Position numbers and translations under genes: made by a program
Assembly: GCF_009730915.1 (NCBI RefSeq)
Contig: NC_052475.1
Location: forward strand, 1,116,001 to 1,180,000
Length of the DNA stretch: 64,000 nt
Reading direction: 5' to 3'
Origin: Dioscorea cayenensis subsp. rotundata
Taxonomy: Eukaryota > Streptophyta > Magnoliopsida > Dioscoreales > Dioscoreaceae
The notes under the pieces: model-generated
Told to the model about the DNA's origin: nothing
Databases searched by the model: none
The model's input: only the letters and a program-made list of their open reading frames with translations
Shown: piece after piece, positions 10,655-24,400 of the stretch
How positions within the stretch are numbered: position 1 is the stretch's first letter
Layout of the letters: each line of letters begins with the position of its first letter

Positions 10655-11868
10655 AGAAAAGGTTCTCTGTGGACGTGCATAGACGTCCACAGAGAGCTAC
10701 AGTAATGGTAACCTTTAGCTACAGTGAGAGCTAATCTTAGATTAATGAGTTCATTAGTTTTAATTTTGTTTTTAGGTAGTGTTTGTTTGGAAGTATTTGA
10801 AGTTACAATGTAACTTCAAATCCCACATCCAAAAAATCCTTTGTTTGGTTTGAGGGATTTTAAAATACCAAGGTAAAACCAAATACTCCAATGGATGTAT
10901 TTGGATTTACGTCCAAATTGAGCGTAAGTCGAAATCCCGGGAGTTGAAAATCCTTAAGTGATGTATATATACATGTATATACATATATATATATACATAC
11001 ATATACACACACACACAAAATTATATATGTACACACATACACATAGGCATACATACATACATGTACAGAAATATATACATATACACATATGTATTATACA
11101 CACATACATATAGTTATACACACATATATATATATATACATAGGCATTTATATATTTATATAAACATACATAGGTATTTTTACATATGTATAACATATAT
11201 ATACGTATGCATATATGCATATAAACACACATATACATGTATGTATATATATATATATATGCATCTATACACAAATATACATATACTAATATACATCTAT
11301 GTATATATATGTATATATGCATATACACACATATACATATACTCATATACATGTATATATATATATATGCATATAAACATACATAGATATTTTTACATAT
11401 GTACACATATATATGTATATGTATGTGTTTACATAGATATTTTTACATATGTACACATACATATGTATATGTATGTGTTTGTATATATGTATATATATAT
11501 ACTCATATACATATATGCATATATACACATGTGTTTTTCAATTCCAAATTTATAAATCCTTCCAAACAAACATAAAATCTTATAATACAGTAATTCCAGT
11601 TAAATTAAACCAAACAGAAGATTTGACTGCACTGTATTTTGAAAACCAAGTATTTCCAGTTACATTGTAACTGAAAATCCACTACATTTAGAATTACATC
11701 CAACCAAACGCCCCTTACTGTAAATCCCATTTTTTACTGTGCTACTGTTCATGAGCACAGTAACACTGTTCATTGAATAGTGTCCGACCGTTGGATCGAA
11801 ATCCAACGGTCCAAAGCAACGTTCACAGATTTTTAATCTGTGAACGTGCATAGAGGATTGATCCTCAT
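10655..11868. mobile_element. Nested MITE-like elements around a compound microsatellite
   Basis: The outer arms are a hairpin-forming left end (CTGTGGACGTGCATAGACGTCCACAG near 10669-10694, read in two halves) and a right part with CCGTTGGATCGAAATCCAACGG and CAGATTTTTAATCTG. Inside lies a second pair of inverted ends. The left one is GTTTGTTTGGAAGTATTTGAAG (from about 10788), followed by GTTACAATGTAAC. The right one, reverse-complemented from 11716, is GGGGCGTTTGGTTGGATGTA, with GTTACAATGTAAC again. The core (10962-11535) is (TA)/(CATA)/(TG) microsatellite. No coding potential; the Tyr/Ile-rich frames in the core come from the simple repeat. Confidence 0.55.
10962..11535. repeat. ~570-bp compound TA/CATA microsatellite
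   Basis: Almost pure alternation of TA, TG, CA and CATA units. It contains a 50-base direct duplication (11381-11430 and 11431-11480, nearly identical), and a third related copy begins near 11170. It has grown inside the inner MITE-like element. Confidence 0.9.
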
Positions 11869-12728
11869 ATATTTATATATGCATCATTGTTTACCATTGA
11901 TGTTTATTTATGTCAGAGTAAACAGGGAGGAAGAAAAATTTGATAGATTTTGAGGTGCGTAAATATACTGTATTTATCGTCCACAAATTGCATTATTGGT
12001 TTTGTTATAAATTTCTCAAAATATAAATAAATTTTAAAAATTAAAACTTAGTAGAAGTTTTTAAATAAGATGAAAAGTCGTGAATAAACGGGTTAATTGA
12101 TTTGTTTATTATCTTGTAGTATATAAATATATGTATATTCTTCTCTTTATTAGATATGGGACTAAACTTTTCACACATACTATATTAACAATTTATGATT
12201 GTTAGATGATGATTAAATAGTTATTGTTTATATAGATACAATATAAATTTATTGTATATAATTATTGTGTATGTCACTGTTTGACAATGTTTTATGAATG
12301 GATTGTAACTATTGGATTAGAATTTAATAGTTACTATAGATGTATTTATATTTAAAATCTAGAGACGTTTGTACATGATTGGTTTTATTTATAATATAAA
12401 GAGGGTAAATTATCATAGGCATACACTATAAGATATCTCAAACATCTCGTGTAAGCGAGTCAAATTTTTTAGTTTTTGTATGGGAATCAAATTGTTTAAT
12501 TGTTTGATTGTTATCACGGTGGTTGTTTATATAAATTTTTTTTTAAGTATTTTATATATATAATAAATGTGGGTAATAAAAATACATTAAAAATAGATAG
12601 ATTGAAATATTTGGAATAATAAATGGTAGAACTTTGGCCCAGTGTCGAGAGAGGTCTATTTTAAATGTATTTTTCTCTGAAATAATATTGAAACCTTGTC
12701 TTAAAAGTTAAAATTGATGGGTGGGATA

Positions 12729-12768
<40 letters not shown>

Positions 12769-15412
12769 GAAATTCTTATGCTTTGGTTGATGTGAAGAGC
12801 ATTTTAGTCAAATCACAGTCATTTGCATGCTCCTTCACATGCATGCAACTGTGGGAATGGCTAATATTATAAACCATGAAACCCCAAAAAGAGAAGGGTT
12901 TTTCTTTTTATTAGGTAAAAAGAAGAGTGATAAAGAAATGTTTCCATTAAAAAAAAAAGTATGTTTTGGTTAAATATGGAAGGCATGCATTGTTTTTTAA
13001 AATTTATATACCTAACTTGAAAAATTCACCACCTTTGGCTTGTCCTTAAATAAATAATAATTGATCTTTCTTAAGACTTCCAACAATATCAACACAATTG
13101 TCAGTTTTTTCTTTTTTTTTTTTTTGGGTCAAAGAAGAAAAACTGCAAAGAAAATTACTCATGCATTCAAACATAAAAGTATAATTGTTTGAAAATAAGT
13201 TTTATTAATTATAATATATACACGAAGTCTATGAATAAATATATATAGTTTTTTATTATAACTAAGAATATTTAGATTTTGCCAAGATTCTTCTCGGAGA
13301 TACCTAAGTTTTCATGGAAAGGATTTTAATGAGATTTAATTAATTAACAAGTTAGTCACCAAAATATAATTTTATTAAGCTTTTAGTAGGTCTTCTCATA
13401 TAAATTATATAATGGCTAAGTTCCACCCATGCGCTAACAAACATTAAACCTATTGTTCTTTATATCAGCAACTTGTTACTTGTTCAAACTTCAACTAAGT
13501 CATGAGTCATGACCTAACTAGTGATTGTTTATCTAAAGGACTTCCATGATTTCAAACCTACCTAAATATCAATTATAAACTAAATATCAATTTATGTTTT
13601 AATGTCATTAATTTTATTTGTACTTTGCATATTTATCGTAACATACAAATATATGTGTATTTTTTTCAAATAATTATCATTTATTTATTAACTATTCATA
13701 TTTTTTTAAAAAAATTTATAAATAAAAAATAATTTTTATAAAATATATATCAACTATATATTAACGATGTGTATAGAAACGGAGTTAATTTTTTTACACA
13801 AACAACTATTTTTTCTTTGCACGTACTACATTTCAACCGTACCCCCCAACAAATACAAACATCTATTCATTTTATGATTACAATATTAAATTGAGAGATA
13901 ATCCTTGTTTGATTGGAAAATTAGGTGGAAAGAAATATATAGCAACAAAAATAAAATATCAAATTCAATTGATAAAATTGCAGATGAAAAAAAAATATAT
14001 ATATATATATATCTTGTATTACACTGTCCAAAGGAGAGCATCTTCGTGCATGGTTGATTCAGTGAGAAGTCACAAAAAGCAATGAAAAGTGAAGACTGAG
14101 AGGTGAAACAAGAGCAAAGGCATGGCATGAGGTGTTTTCAGGCATAACATGAGGTTGTACTTTTAAATATATAAATATAATAATATGTTGAGCTTTGACT
14201 AACAAAAAGAGAAGCCAAGTTGTTCCATCATGTACCTAAATATATATATATATATATAAAGGATGACAGCTAACGGATCTCATGGTTCCCTGCATTGCTC
14301 TTTCAAACCTTTTACAGCTCTTCAAATCAATTTTTTTTTTTTAATTTTAATTACCTAACAAGTTTGGTTAGGGATATACACTGTACCTAACCCAAACATC
14401 TCATAAATCTATTTAAACAAATATATGTATAATTATTTAAATACATTTTTAATAATATTGACAAATATTTTTATTTAAAAACAATATTTTAATTAATATT
14501 CATTAAATCAAATTTTAATTAATTCAAATAAAAACTTTCTCCTAATTTTTTTTTTAAAGAACCTACAACCACTATCTAGTGCAGTGGTCAATCATATAGA
14601 GAATGAATGAGTAAACACAGAATCAAATTTATGTATGGTAGCATTTTAGCAATATTGTTTATCTAATATTCTTGAGCCAAAGTATTGTTCATAGTAATAT
14701 TCAAAGGGATCTGATCAAGTCTCCTGTTAAAAAGATATTGTATTTCTCCTTTCGAGTTGCATGGTAGGAGGAATTTATTTATTCGGTGTAGTTATTGTAA
14801 ATCTTCTAGGTATGCATATAGTAGATTTTCATTGCTCCATATAACGTCTGACTAATTTAATAAATTCTTAGAGAGTCGATAAACCACACTTAACTAGTGC
14901 ACTTCTATATCTATTTAATTATCCATTGACAAATCCTTAAATTAGTAATGCTTGTCACCCATTATCTATTTAAAAAAACCTTTTTAATATCACATTCTTT
15001 TTTTTTTCCTCCACTCAAACTTCCCCAAATTTTAGAGCTTGCTTCAAGCTATCATTATATGATAAGATTTGATTTATGTTATTTTTAGAATAGTTATTTT
15101 TAATGGCATTTGTTCACTTGGCCTAAATCAAAACTACAACAAGAGTTTTATAATGGGATTAATGGAGAGATCTCAGTTACTATTAGTCTTCTTACTTATC
15201 ATTCATCTCAAGAATTAAAAGAAAAAAAAAAAACCCCAAAAAAACTAACGTGCAAACCATAACAATTAAGTTACTAAGGTATACATACATACATACATAC
15301 ATACATGAGAAATTGAATAATTTCCTCAATCACATAAACGTACAATAAACAAGACTCTTTAATTTCTATGTCTTATCTCATTGTTCTCTATTTAATCAAC
15401 AAATTAAGAGTA
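11869..15412. other. AT-rich intergenic, no gene
   Basis: About 3.5 kb without a convincing ORF. It holds (AAT)n at about 12728-12769, (TA)n at about 13996-14011 and 14241-14260, (CATA)n at about 15284-15306, and a region near 12150-12370 that weakly resembles the ~140-bp repeat family. The last part probably contains the 3' UTR of the LEA_2 gene. Confidence 0.5.
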
Positions 15413-16087
15413 TCAAGAGAAACCTTGAGCATCACATCTAGTCCTCATGAAGCCACCGGCAGCGCCGGTGACAGTGCCGGGCACCGGAAGCCTCAAATAG
15501 CAATCAATGTCCGGCCGGTATTCAATACTATTAAACACAAGCATCTTCAACTTGATCTTTGTATAGAGCTTCAAACCAATATAAAAGAAGCCTTTCTCCT
15601 TCTCCCTTGCAAATGTATCCATGCTAGAGTTTACAATCAACAAAGCTTGGCCTCTAAACACAGGACTTATCATCATGGTGCTCTTATGGCTTTGGTGAAG
15701 TTTAGACAAGACTTGGAACCCAAACCTTGAATCTCCATACAAGGCATTGACTTGAATATGTTTGTAATGGATGCCAAGCTTCTTGTTTGGATTCCTTAAG
15801 CTCATTTGAAAGGAGAAGTTGTAGTAAAGAGTGTGGTTTTGAGAGAGTTCAAACCTTGTTAATGATGCACTTTCCACGTGGACTTTGAGATCTTCAGGCA
15901 GGAAAACAAGCCAGAAGATGAGTGCCATGATGCTTAAGATGATGAAGGTGGTGGTTAAGGTTTTGCATGCCATGCAGAGGAGGGAGTAAGGTTGCCATTG
16001 AAGCTTTGTTCTGGTAGTGTTGTTCCTTGGTATGAATGCTGCTTTTCCATTAGAGATAGCTTCTTGTTTTGATTCAACCATTGCCAT
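15413..16087 (-). CDS. NDR1/HIN1-like (LEA_2) membrane protein
   Basis: Intronless, 224 residues. A cytosolic N-terminus of about 45 residues is followed by one membrane helix (FIILSIMALIFWLVFLP, about residues 49-65). An extracellular LEA_2 domain follows, with the family pattern ASLTRFELS..LYYNFSFQMSLRNPNKKLGIHY and YGDSRFGFQVL. N-glycosylation sequons are present (NHT, NFS, NSS). NHL proteins sit in the plasma membrane and many respond to pathogens or senescence; a specific role cannot be read here. The start is the first ATG, with a second in-frame ATG two codons on. A TATA box (TATAAAAC on the minus strand, 16135-16142) lies about 50 bases upstream, which supports this start. Confidence 0.85.
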   Translation of the reverse strand: MAMVESKQEAISNGKAAFIPRNNTTRTKLQWQPYSLLCMACKTLTTTFIILSIMALIFWLVFLPEDLKVHVESASLTRFELSQNHTLYYNFSFQMSLRNPNKKLGIHYKHIQVNALYGDSRFGFQVLSKLHQSHKSTMMISPVFRGQALLIVNSSMDTFAREKEKGFFYIGLKLYTKIKLKMLVFNSIEYRPDIDCYLRLPVPGTVTGAAGGFMRTRCDAQGFS

Positions 16088-16134
16088 TGGAGATAGAGAA
16101 TAAGAGATTGAGGATTAATAATTAGTGGATAGAG

Positions 16135-16142
16135 GTTTTATA
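16135..16142 (-). promoter_or_regulatory. TATA box of the LEA_2 gene
   Basis: TATAAAAC on the minus strand, about 50 bases before the start codon. This spacing implies a very short leader. Confidence 0.5.
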
Positions 16143-17052
16143 GGAAGAAGAGATGAGATTGGGATTTGGACAATAATGGAGGTTGTTGAAGGGATTGAAT
16201 GAAGAGTAGGGGCAAAGACAGCTTGTTTTAGTGATTATATTTTGGGGTGGGCCTTGGTTTAATTTGTTTGTTTTTGAGTTTTATATTCACTGAAAAGTTA
16301 ACTAGATTTGTTTTATAGAAGAGCTCAAAGAACCAGTCAAAAATGAAAGTCTAATTGAAACAATATGGGATGCAACTTGTTTGACTTTGTCCAAGAGTCG
16401 CAAGCCTCAACTTTGCTCTAAAACGAGTTGACATTGTGTTGTCAGAGACGTGATGAATATATATATATATATATATATATAGAATTAAACTTAGATTGGA
16501 ATTTGTTTTGTCTTCTAAATTAATGAGAGCTAAAAAAGTTGTTTTTATTTAATGGTCAAAACAAGCAATGATCTTCGCCATTTGGTATACCATCTATACA
16601 ATTGAGAGTAGTTGTTACTTGTTAGTGTCCACCACAAAATATTTTTTTTTTTAATCTATTTTTTTAATAAAAGAAAAATAAAACTATTTGACATAAACAT
16701 CATTACTCATAAAAGGGTAAAAACATATCAGACACAGTAACTTGCACAATTTATTTTAACTTATATTAATGTACAAAATTATTAAAAAGAAAAACAAGGA
16801 AACATCAAGCTGCTTACAATCCTACAAAGTATATTATAAAAATTTAAAAAAACATAAATACAGAAGAAAAAGAAAGCCTTTTCAGCAGTATGACTTTGCA
16901 CATGATTACATAGTCCACACAAAAAACAGATACATTGCAAGTGCTCCCAATGAAATTATTGCTTCAAGAAAGAAGAGTGAAAGAGCACCAAACAAAGTCC
17001 ACAGAAGAGGCTTACATGCTTCTCTGAAAACTTCAGTAGAGCTTCGGTTGAT
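16143..17052. other. Intergenic, LEA_2 promoter and VAMP 3' UTR
   Basis: AT-rich. Contains (TA)n at about 16459-16481. A 127-codon plus-strand frame (16769-17152) overlaps the last VAMP exon in antisense, is Lys-rich and matches no family I know, so it is not called. Confidence 0.4.
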
Positions 17053-19999
17053 TCATGATCTACACGAAGAAAGTGTTAAGCCGCCGCAAGCCGCGGCAAT
17101 TATTATATACAGTAACAGAACTATCACCAATGTCAACAAGGCCCTGCCATGACAGCAAAAATAATAAATCTTGCAGCTACTGGTGAAAACAACCAATTGA
17201 TGTCGAGAAACATTAATTCGAGAAAGAATAAGCTAATGACTTTTGTAAGCAATACAATCCTATGTTAACAGAGTGTGGACATAGTTATCTATAATTTATA
17301 CGCAAGCTAAGATACCTTGGTAGGTAGACTTTTATATGAAAAGAATAATTTATAGAATTGCGATGGTCAGATTCCTCAGAAGCCATGTAATTGATAACCA
17401 TCCTGTGAATTAAAAATGTTTGAATAATTACTTACAAAAGTTTAGCGTTTTTCATCCACAGTGCACGACGGAGGCGTCTTGACTGTTTCCTGAAATGGAA
17501 GGCTCCATCTTGCATTGTTGCAGTTTTATCAACAAGAAGTTCAATGCGATCACCTCTCTCTAGTATCTTGTCTATATTTTCCACCATGATAGTGCGGACC
17601 TGCATGGTATTTCTTTAGTTATGCAAAATACTCTTCACTAGTTTCACATAAACCAATTATTCCTATGCAAAGTTTATAGACTGGGCCTAGTCCCAAAGAT
17701 CTTGAAACACAACTCAGCAACTTAAGTCACACAATGAGAAGGTTTGATATGTTTTAATGTTTTATAGACTTTACATCCAGTGGAGGGGCTAACCAGCCAG
17801 GTGTGACCCACTGACCAACTACGCTAAAGATGCCTAACGAATAATTATGAAGCTGATTAAGGGTTCAAGAAAAGGGTAGCTGCATCAAACATGTCAAAAT
17901 ACCTGCTCATTTGATGACAAACTACAACAACACCAACAAAATATTATAGAATCAGACTTTATTTTGATCAATCTCTTCTTATAATTTTGCCCCATTTCGT
18001 TGAAACTAAAAAAAGCCCAGCTCATTCACTGGATGTATTTGTGCATACTTACAGTAAAGGAAAATATGCCTAAACCAAAAATGCCCAATGAGAATATAAA
18101 AAACTCCTGACAGGAACCTTAAACAGAGCTTTATCACCCAAGGAAGTCTCAAACTCTTTTTCAAATACTATATAGCTTTATCAACTAAGCAAGTCTCAAA
18201 CCTCTTTTCAAATACTTTGAAAGGATTACTTGCCTCATTTACTTCACCTCGCACACGATTGAGTGTGTCAGCACTGGGATTACTAGAGAAATATTCCATC
18301 TGCTGATGCAATACTCTAGAAAACTCATCATTCATAGCATAAGCTAGCGCAGAATGGGCAACTCTGCCATAATTCTTCATGAATCGCATGTGAATATCCT
18401 CCAAATAAGAGAAAGGAATTCTCCCTGGAAAGGAACCAACGTAAGGAAAACCAACAAAATACAAAATATATGAACAAGACAGACAATGATAAATGAAATA
18501 AATTAAAACATGTATATAAATAAATCTGAGAGAGACAATAAAAAATATAACAAGACCTCATAAACTAATCTCACAAATGCAAAATGCACAAGAGTAAATA
18601 TATTGAATGCCAGAAACACCACAATTGTAAGTTGTTGCTCATGAAGAAATGAGTTTAGATGGATGAAACAATTTAGCATGGAAAGCAAAACCAACTAACA
18701 GGAAAGTGGATAAAACCACCTACTCCACACAGGGTAAACAAGAAATTACAAGCAACAAACATAAAAGTTAGAACTGTGCCCTTTCAGATAAATGAGTTGA
18801 TATAACCTCCATTAAACCATTGCCTAATTTCCCTTAGAAGTAAAGGAAAAAAAAAATCAGATGACCATGACCATCTTGGAAATCAGGGCACAACAACAAT
18901 TTCATAATTTTGGAAAGTCTAAACCAGCATACTTTGTTTCATTCATGCCTTGGTATTTAGTCACAGCAGAGATCAAAATAGGGCACGAAGATATTCTTGG
19001 TAAAGTAATCTGGTTACATGACCACTATTAAGTTGAAAGAGCTGGAAAACTCAAGCTAGATCCATGACGTGCATGAAATTAACTTCATCCTGAAATCAAC
19101 CAAGATTTCAAGGTAGATCATGAAAGTAGTTACTGCCTTGTCATTCCAGTCTAGGACAAAAAAGAAAGATAATTCCTTTCTATGATCCCATATCATACCA
19201 GTCTAAGTTAACAAAAGAGATTATTCCTCTCCTCATCCCGTATTCATAAAAGTCATCAAGTAGAATCATTCCTTTCATATTGTTTTATTACTACACTATT
19301 CAAGAGGCTCACTTCATCATAAAAAACTTTGACAGTGTGTTAGTGTGAGTTTAGCAATAGGTGGCATGAGCATAACACATCTGAGTGTATATATAGATAT
19401 ATGCTTACCAAACTTCCACATTCAATCCTTCTTTATTCACTCAATTTCCTAGACTCATTCTTTCCTAGACTCATTCTACCTAAAACTTCTACAAGATTAC
19501 CACAACCTGTCTGAACTGGGCAACTAAAATCATACTCTTACAATGAGAATTTCTGCCACTATGATCTTAATACCGTATCAAAGCTTATCTAAGACCAGAG
19601 TAGATACTACAAAAACGAAAGAGTTGGATGCTTAAGATCACAATAGACACTACCCAGGCTAATAAGAACTACATAGTTATTACAAATAAATAAAAAAAAA
19701 AAAAAAGCTCTTTTGCTCTCCTAAGAACAACCAATGGAACTATGTATTCTGAAAGCGACCAAGACCCACTTTTTATTCAGTAGAAAGGCAAAAGTTGTAA
19801 AATTTGATGAACATCAATAAAGCAGGTTAGAAAAGCGTGTTTGGCACAACATCAAAATCATAAATTTATTCGATAACAATTTCAATAGAAGCACAATTAT
19901 TTCACCAAGAATCAACAAACAAATCTTTAGATCAAGTGAATCCAAAACCCTAAAATCAATTAAACTAACGGAGAAACGAAATCCTACACTGAGAAAAAA

Positions 20000-20031
<32 letters not shown>

Positions 20032-20307
20032 ACAAAAACCAAACAAGATCCGAAAAGAATAGATAAAGGGGATGGCAAACGAACTGCCGAAGGTGTCATT
20101 GGCCATGCAAATGAAGGTGATGCCATCGGATCGGAGGACGTGGAATATGTAGCGATCCTGGGAAAAGCTCATCCTCGAGTCCGGCTCCGATCCCGGCGAC
20201 AATTTCTCCAGGATCCGGCGACCCACGGCACCGGCGTTGCCTGTGACGGCGCTGAACTCGGCGAGGACCACGGTACCCCTCGCTACAACGGCGTAGAGGA
20301 TCGCCAT
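17053..20307 (-). CDS. VAMP714: Longin R-SNARE VAMP714-type (VAMP71 family)
   Basis: Four exons: 20085-20307, 18234-18424, 17436-17599 and 17053-17143. They give 222 residues, against 221 for AtVAMP714. The longin domain covers residues 1 to about 110 (MAILYAVVARGTVVLAEFSA, CMANDTFGRR, YLEDIHMRFMKNYGRVAH). The R-SNARE motif follows (DTLNRVRGEVNEVRTIMVEN and on), with the zero-layer Arg in ERGDRIELL. A C-terminal anchor helix (TLVIVLLLYIII) ends the protein. It drives vesicle fusion by pairing with Q-SNAREs; the Arabidopsis homologue acts on Golgi to plasma membrane traffic. The second intron uses a GC donor (GAG|GCAAGT). A nearby GT donor would delete three residues inside the SNARE helix. 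Intron 1 is 1.66 kb. Confidence 0.93.
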
Positions 20308-21125
20308 CGGAGGAGAAGGGAACGATCGATCGCTCACCGGAGACGGCGGAGATCACGCTATCGACTGAAACCCCCAATATTCTTCCAGAATCGTACTATA
20401 AAGAGTGACGACAACGGGATTTTTGTTTTTAATTATAAAAAAAGCATATAGATATTAGTAATAATTTTTTTAAAAATAATAAACTGTTGTCAAAGACAGA
20501 CATGTACAATAGTGCATCAGTTATATTAGCTACTGTTATCATATTGTAATAACACCGCTGACTTAAAAATTTGTTAATATTTTTTTCATTACATATATAG
20601 TGAAAAATTTAGCCCAATCAATAAACAGCTCAGGGATTGAAACTCCTAGGTCTCGGTACACGACTGTAAAAATAGTATATAAATACTATATAATATATTA
20701 ATATTGTATAAATTCTCCAATGTATAGTACTATATGATATTATGATGGACAACTCTAGACATCAAAATCTTATTAAGCCACTGTTATTATTACACTTCCA
20801 TATTTGTTTATTCCTTGACAGCACTTTCCTCTTTTTTGAAAAAAAAAAATAATAATAATAATTTTGTAGATAACAAAAAGATAATAATAATAATTTTGTA
20901 GATAACAAAAAGATAATAAACCTTGCAATTAATCAAGAAACGCTATTCTTTTATAAATTAAATTTGTATTCACGCTAACAGGTAAATACGAAAAAGCAAA
21001 AAAGTTTTACTTGATGCTGGCCCATCCACCAAAATTCTCTTAAAAATTATTTTCTGTTTTGTTTATAATGTAACATTAAAACTGAGTAACCCAGAACCTT
21101 CAGATAGAGATATCTTTGCACAAGA

Positions 21126-21156
<31 letters not shown>

Positions 21157-21470
21157 TAAAAAAGAAAGGACTGCATTTAGACTCAATTGAGTCATTCTAT
21201 TTTGATCTAATTTATATATGAAAAGGCAGTGTTTCACCCAGAAGTAATGAGGGCAAAATCACACCATACATTAACTCAGCCTAGATTTTAACATTACAGT
21301 GAAATGCAAGGTAGCAGCTGCAGCATTCCTCCTAAAAAAAACTCTTGCTAACACTTTCTGCCCATCTTTTGTAACAATACATAGGCACCAAACAATAGCA
21401 ACAGTAAATTTTCAACTCATGATGATGATCAGAAAAGGTGAAGAAGCCATTGTGATGCTGTTTCTGAGTT
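20308..21470. other. Intergenic between VAMP promoter and SPINDLY 3' end
   Basis: No gene. Holds a 2 x 32-bp direct repeat (about 20849-20912, unit with ATTTTGTAGATAACAAAAAG) and a (TA)n run at about 21127-21150. The 21200-21470 part is likely SPINDLY 3' UTR. Confidence 0.45.
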
Positions 21471-24400
21471 CTATCTATGCTCTTCTACAACTGAAGTTTC
21501 TCTCAGATTTGAGCCGCCAGAAGAGCTGGAGCTCGGGGAGGATAATGCTGCCGAACCTACACCATTCGTCTTGACATGTATGTGATGATTTTCTTCTGAG
21601 TTTACAGTTACGACAGGTTCAGAGGATGGCGCAGAAAGATCCTCGGGGGCTCGTTGAGGTTGAAGTAGCTCCATGCGCCTTAGTGATGGCACATCGCCTT
21701 CACAATACCTGTGCCATAATTTTCGGTAGGTGTACTCTAGTCCATTAACAAATTTTGCCCCATTACAGACAGGAGATCTCGACATTAGTTCCCGGAGAGT
21801 CATTCTTAACTCGGAAAGAGCTCGGATATCAGAGGCTAATTGGATCGCCAATCGGACGTACTCATCCTCTGTGTGAGCAACCAAACGATCCAATCCTGCA
21901 GAGAAAGAAATAAGACCATTGTAAATTGTTGAGATGGTCTGATTGTTATATTGGTTAATCTCTTGGACATTAATTTACACTAAAAGAGAGACAGAAATAT
22001 AAATATACATATATATTTGGTGCATAAACAGGTAAAGTAGAAAAGGTTGAGGAGAATCACAGGTAAAATAAAAAATTTTGTTTAGCATTGATTGCCTGCA
22101 TAAACAATTGCATTCTGAAAGTACATGCAAGATCATCCATGTTAACTATAAGTAGGCTGCTACCGAACCACCAGAGTATGACCCAGAACTAGATCAACTA
22201 CAACACTAGCAAGGTTATAAAATGCCATTCAGAATAAAAATGAGGCAGGCATTACATTGCAGAAGTAGATATAGAATTTACTGACCAACTTTAGTGAGAA
22301 GGCTGACACCAACATTATGTGCATGTACCACACCAGCCATGGTGACACATGGAACTCCCATATACAAAGATTCACATGTAGTAGTTGTGCCCGCATATGG
22401 GAAAGTGTCCAAGCTACAAAAAAAAGAAAAGAAAAAAATCCATTCATATCATCAAAATTGAAAGATGCCACAAGCTAGGCCCTACACAAAACACAAAAAA
22501 GATTTTTGCTCACCTGATATCCATCAGGGAATATGCTTGCATGTGGTCGTGATTGAGAAGAATTAAAGGCAGAAGATCAACACGCAATGGTTCCAGCCCT
22601 AGCTGCTCTAATGTTGAAAGAAACCTCTGTCTGACACTATCGCAACAAAAGGGCTTACATTTAACTACCAATCGAGAGTTAGGGACTGCACATAATATCT
22701 TTGCCCAAACTTGCAATACTTTGGGTGTTATCTGCAGAAAAATAAATAAATAAATAAAAGAAAAACAAGCATAAAGAGAGAGACAGAGAGAGAAAGGAGG
22801 AGGAAAGAAGCTTATAACAATGCTATTTAGGTGCTAATCTGGAATAACAAAAGCAAACCAGAAATGTACCTTGGCCAGATTGTTAAAACTGCCAAAAGTA
22901 ATAAAACCATTGGCAAGAGCTGGGGTTGGTAAAACAGGCCCTGCTTCTGGAGAAGGGGTATAACATAGAAAGCATTCAGGAAGGCGTACCAATTCTTCAA
23001 CATGCCTGTCCAATATAAATTTCAATTAGAAACCATTGTTTGTATTAACAGTTTCTTGGCAACATGGTAATCTACTGTTGAAAATTAATACAACTTCCAG
23101 GCCTACTTCTGCTTTGTATTAGGTGGATCTGCCAGCGAATCTGTGATTCTATAATCAATTGTAGGTAAACCAGTTGTATTTGGGTAACCAATCCAGGTTG
23201 CCTACAAGGAAACAAGCAAAGAGATCAAATAATATCTTGACTGAAATATACTGTATTTGTAACAGAATTACAAAGATGTGGCATAAATTTCAATCAATTC
23301 ATTATAAAAAAAGGTGAAAGGAAAACATCAGGTGATTAAAGATCACGTCCTCATTCAATTCTAATTTACAAATACCTGAACTGGAGCTGGTCTGCAAGCC
23401 ATCATCCCTAACCTATTATTAGCTGTGTGGCCAGTGAGTTCCACAAGAATGTCAACTTTATCATCTCTGATCATGCATGCAACTTTCTTCTCATCTATCC
23501 CATATATATCTCTCCAAAGGCCACCTTTTTTCAGGACTCTGTCCCTGAATTTATGAGTCTTAGCATCCGCCTACAAATTTATATTCACCAGTTAAAAGGA
23601 TACAGGAATCATTTCTTTCAGAAGATGTGATACAATAACAATCAGAAAAATAGAATAAAAGAAAGGTAGGCAGCAACAAAGATGCGGCGCATTATAATCA
23701 AATTCATGAGAAGAATGAAATATGTACAACATATTGGTGCGCACATACTATAAGCACCCAAACCTAAAATATGAAGCATGAACAATGTGATAGTACCTTG
23801 ACAACAGCAGAATACACAACCACCTTGTATCTTGTATAATCATGGTACAGAAGGGGTGCTTCTATGAAATATGATACAGAATGAGTGAAATAATCAGGAG
23901 ACACATATCCAATTATCAGTGGCCGTTCCTTAACTTTTGTGTTATCCCAACTAGTATACTGTGGGAATAGCTTCATAAAACGCCTCCCCCATTCTCTGCA
24001 AAATGGAACAGGGATTTAGACAAAAAGACCATAAAATACTATATATTTGAAGTAGTTGTAAATTCAGCCAATAACATGAATTACACAGGAATATTACTGG
24101 AACATTAAATTATTATAACATAAATATGTCAATTCACATGAATCAAATATGCTCATATCAGTCTTTCAAGCATTAAAAGCAATGCGCGTAATTTGAACTT
24201 CACAAGAATCATCAACAGGGGCATTACCTCATGTCATGGCAAACCATGGCAAGGTGAGCCTCAAAAAAGACTTTTAATATTAATTGGTTTGTTTTAATAT
24301 CCAAATAATTTATCAGTCAATTAGAACATGAGAAAGCCATAGAAGAAACTCATATGGACCATACAATTAGTCTATCCTCATCAGTTGAACAGAATTGTGT

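Noticed and set aside
10860-11555. Open frames of 64-164 codons rich in Tyr, Ile, Cys and His on both strands
   Set aside because: They are translations of the TA/CATA microsatellite. Frames are open because the repeat lacks stops by chance, with no start context or family.
10655-11868. CRISPR-like or satellite array
   Set aside because: No regular spacers. The repeats are microsatellite and inverted transposon ends in a plant nuclear genome.
16769-17152. 127-codon Lys-rich frame on the plus strand
   Set aside because: Overlaps the last VAMP exon in antisense and matches no family; the VAMP model explains the region.
18234-18464. Read-through form of VAMP exon 2 ending ASNPFKVFEKRF
   Set aside because: That tail is intron sequence. 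Splicing at the GC donor restores the full SNARE motif and family length.
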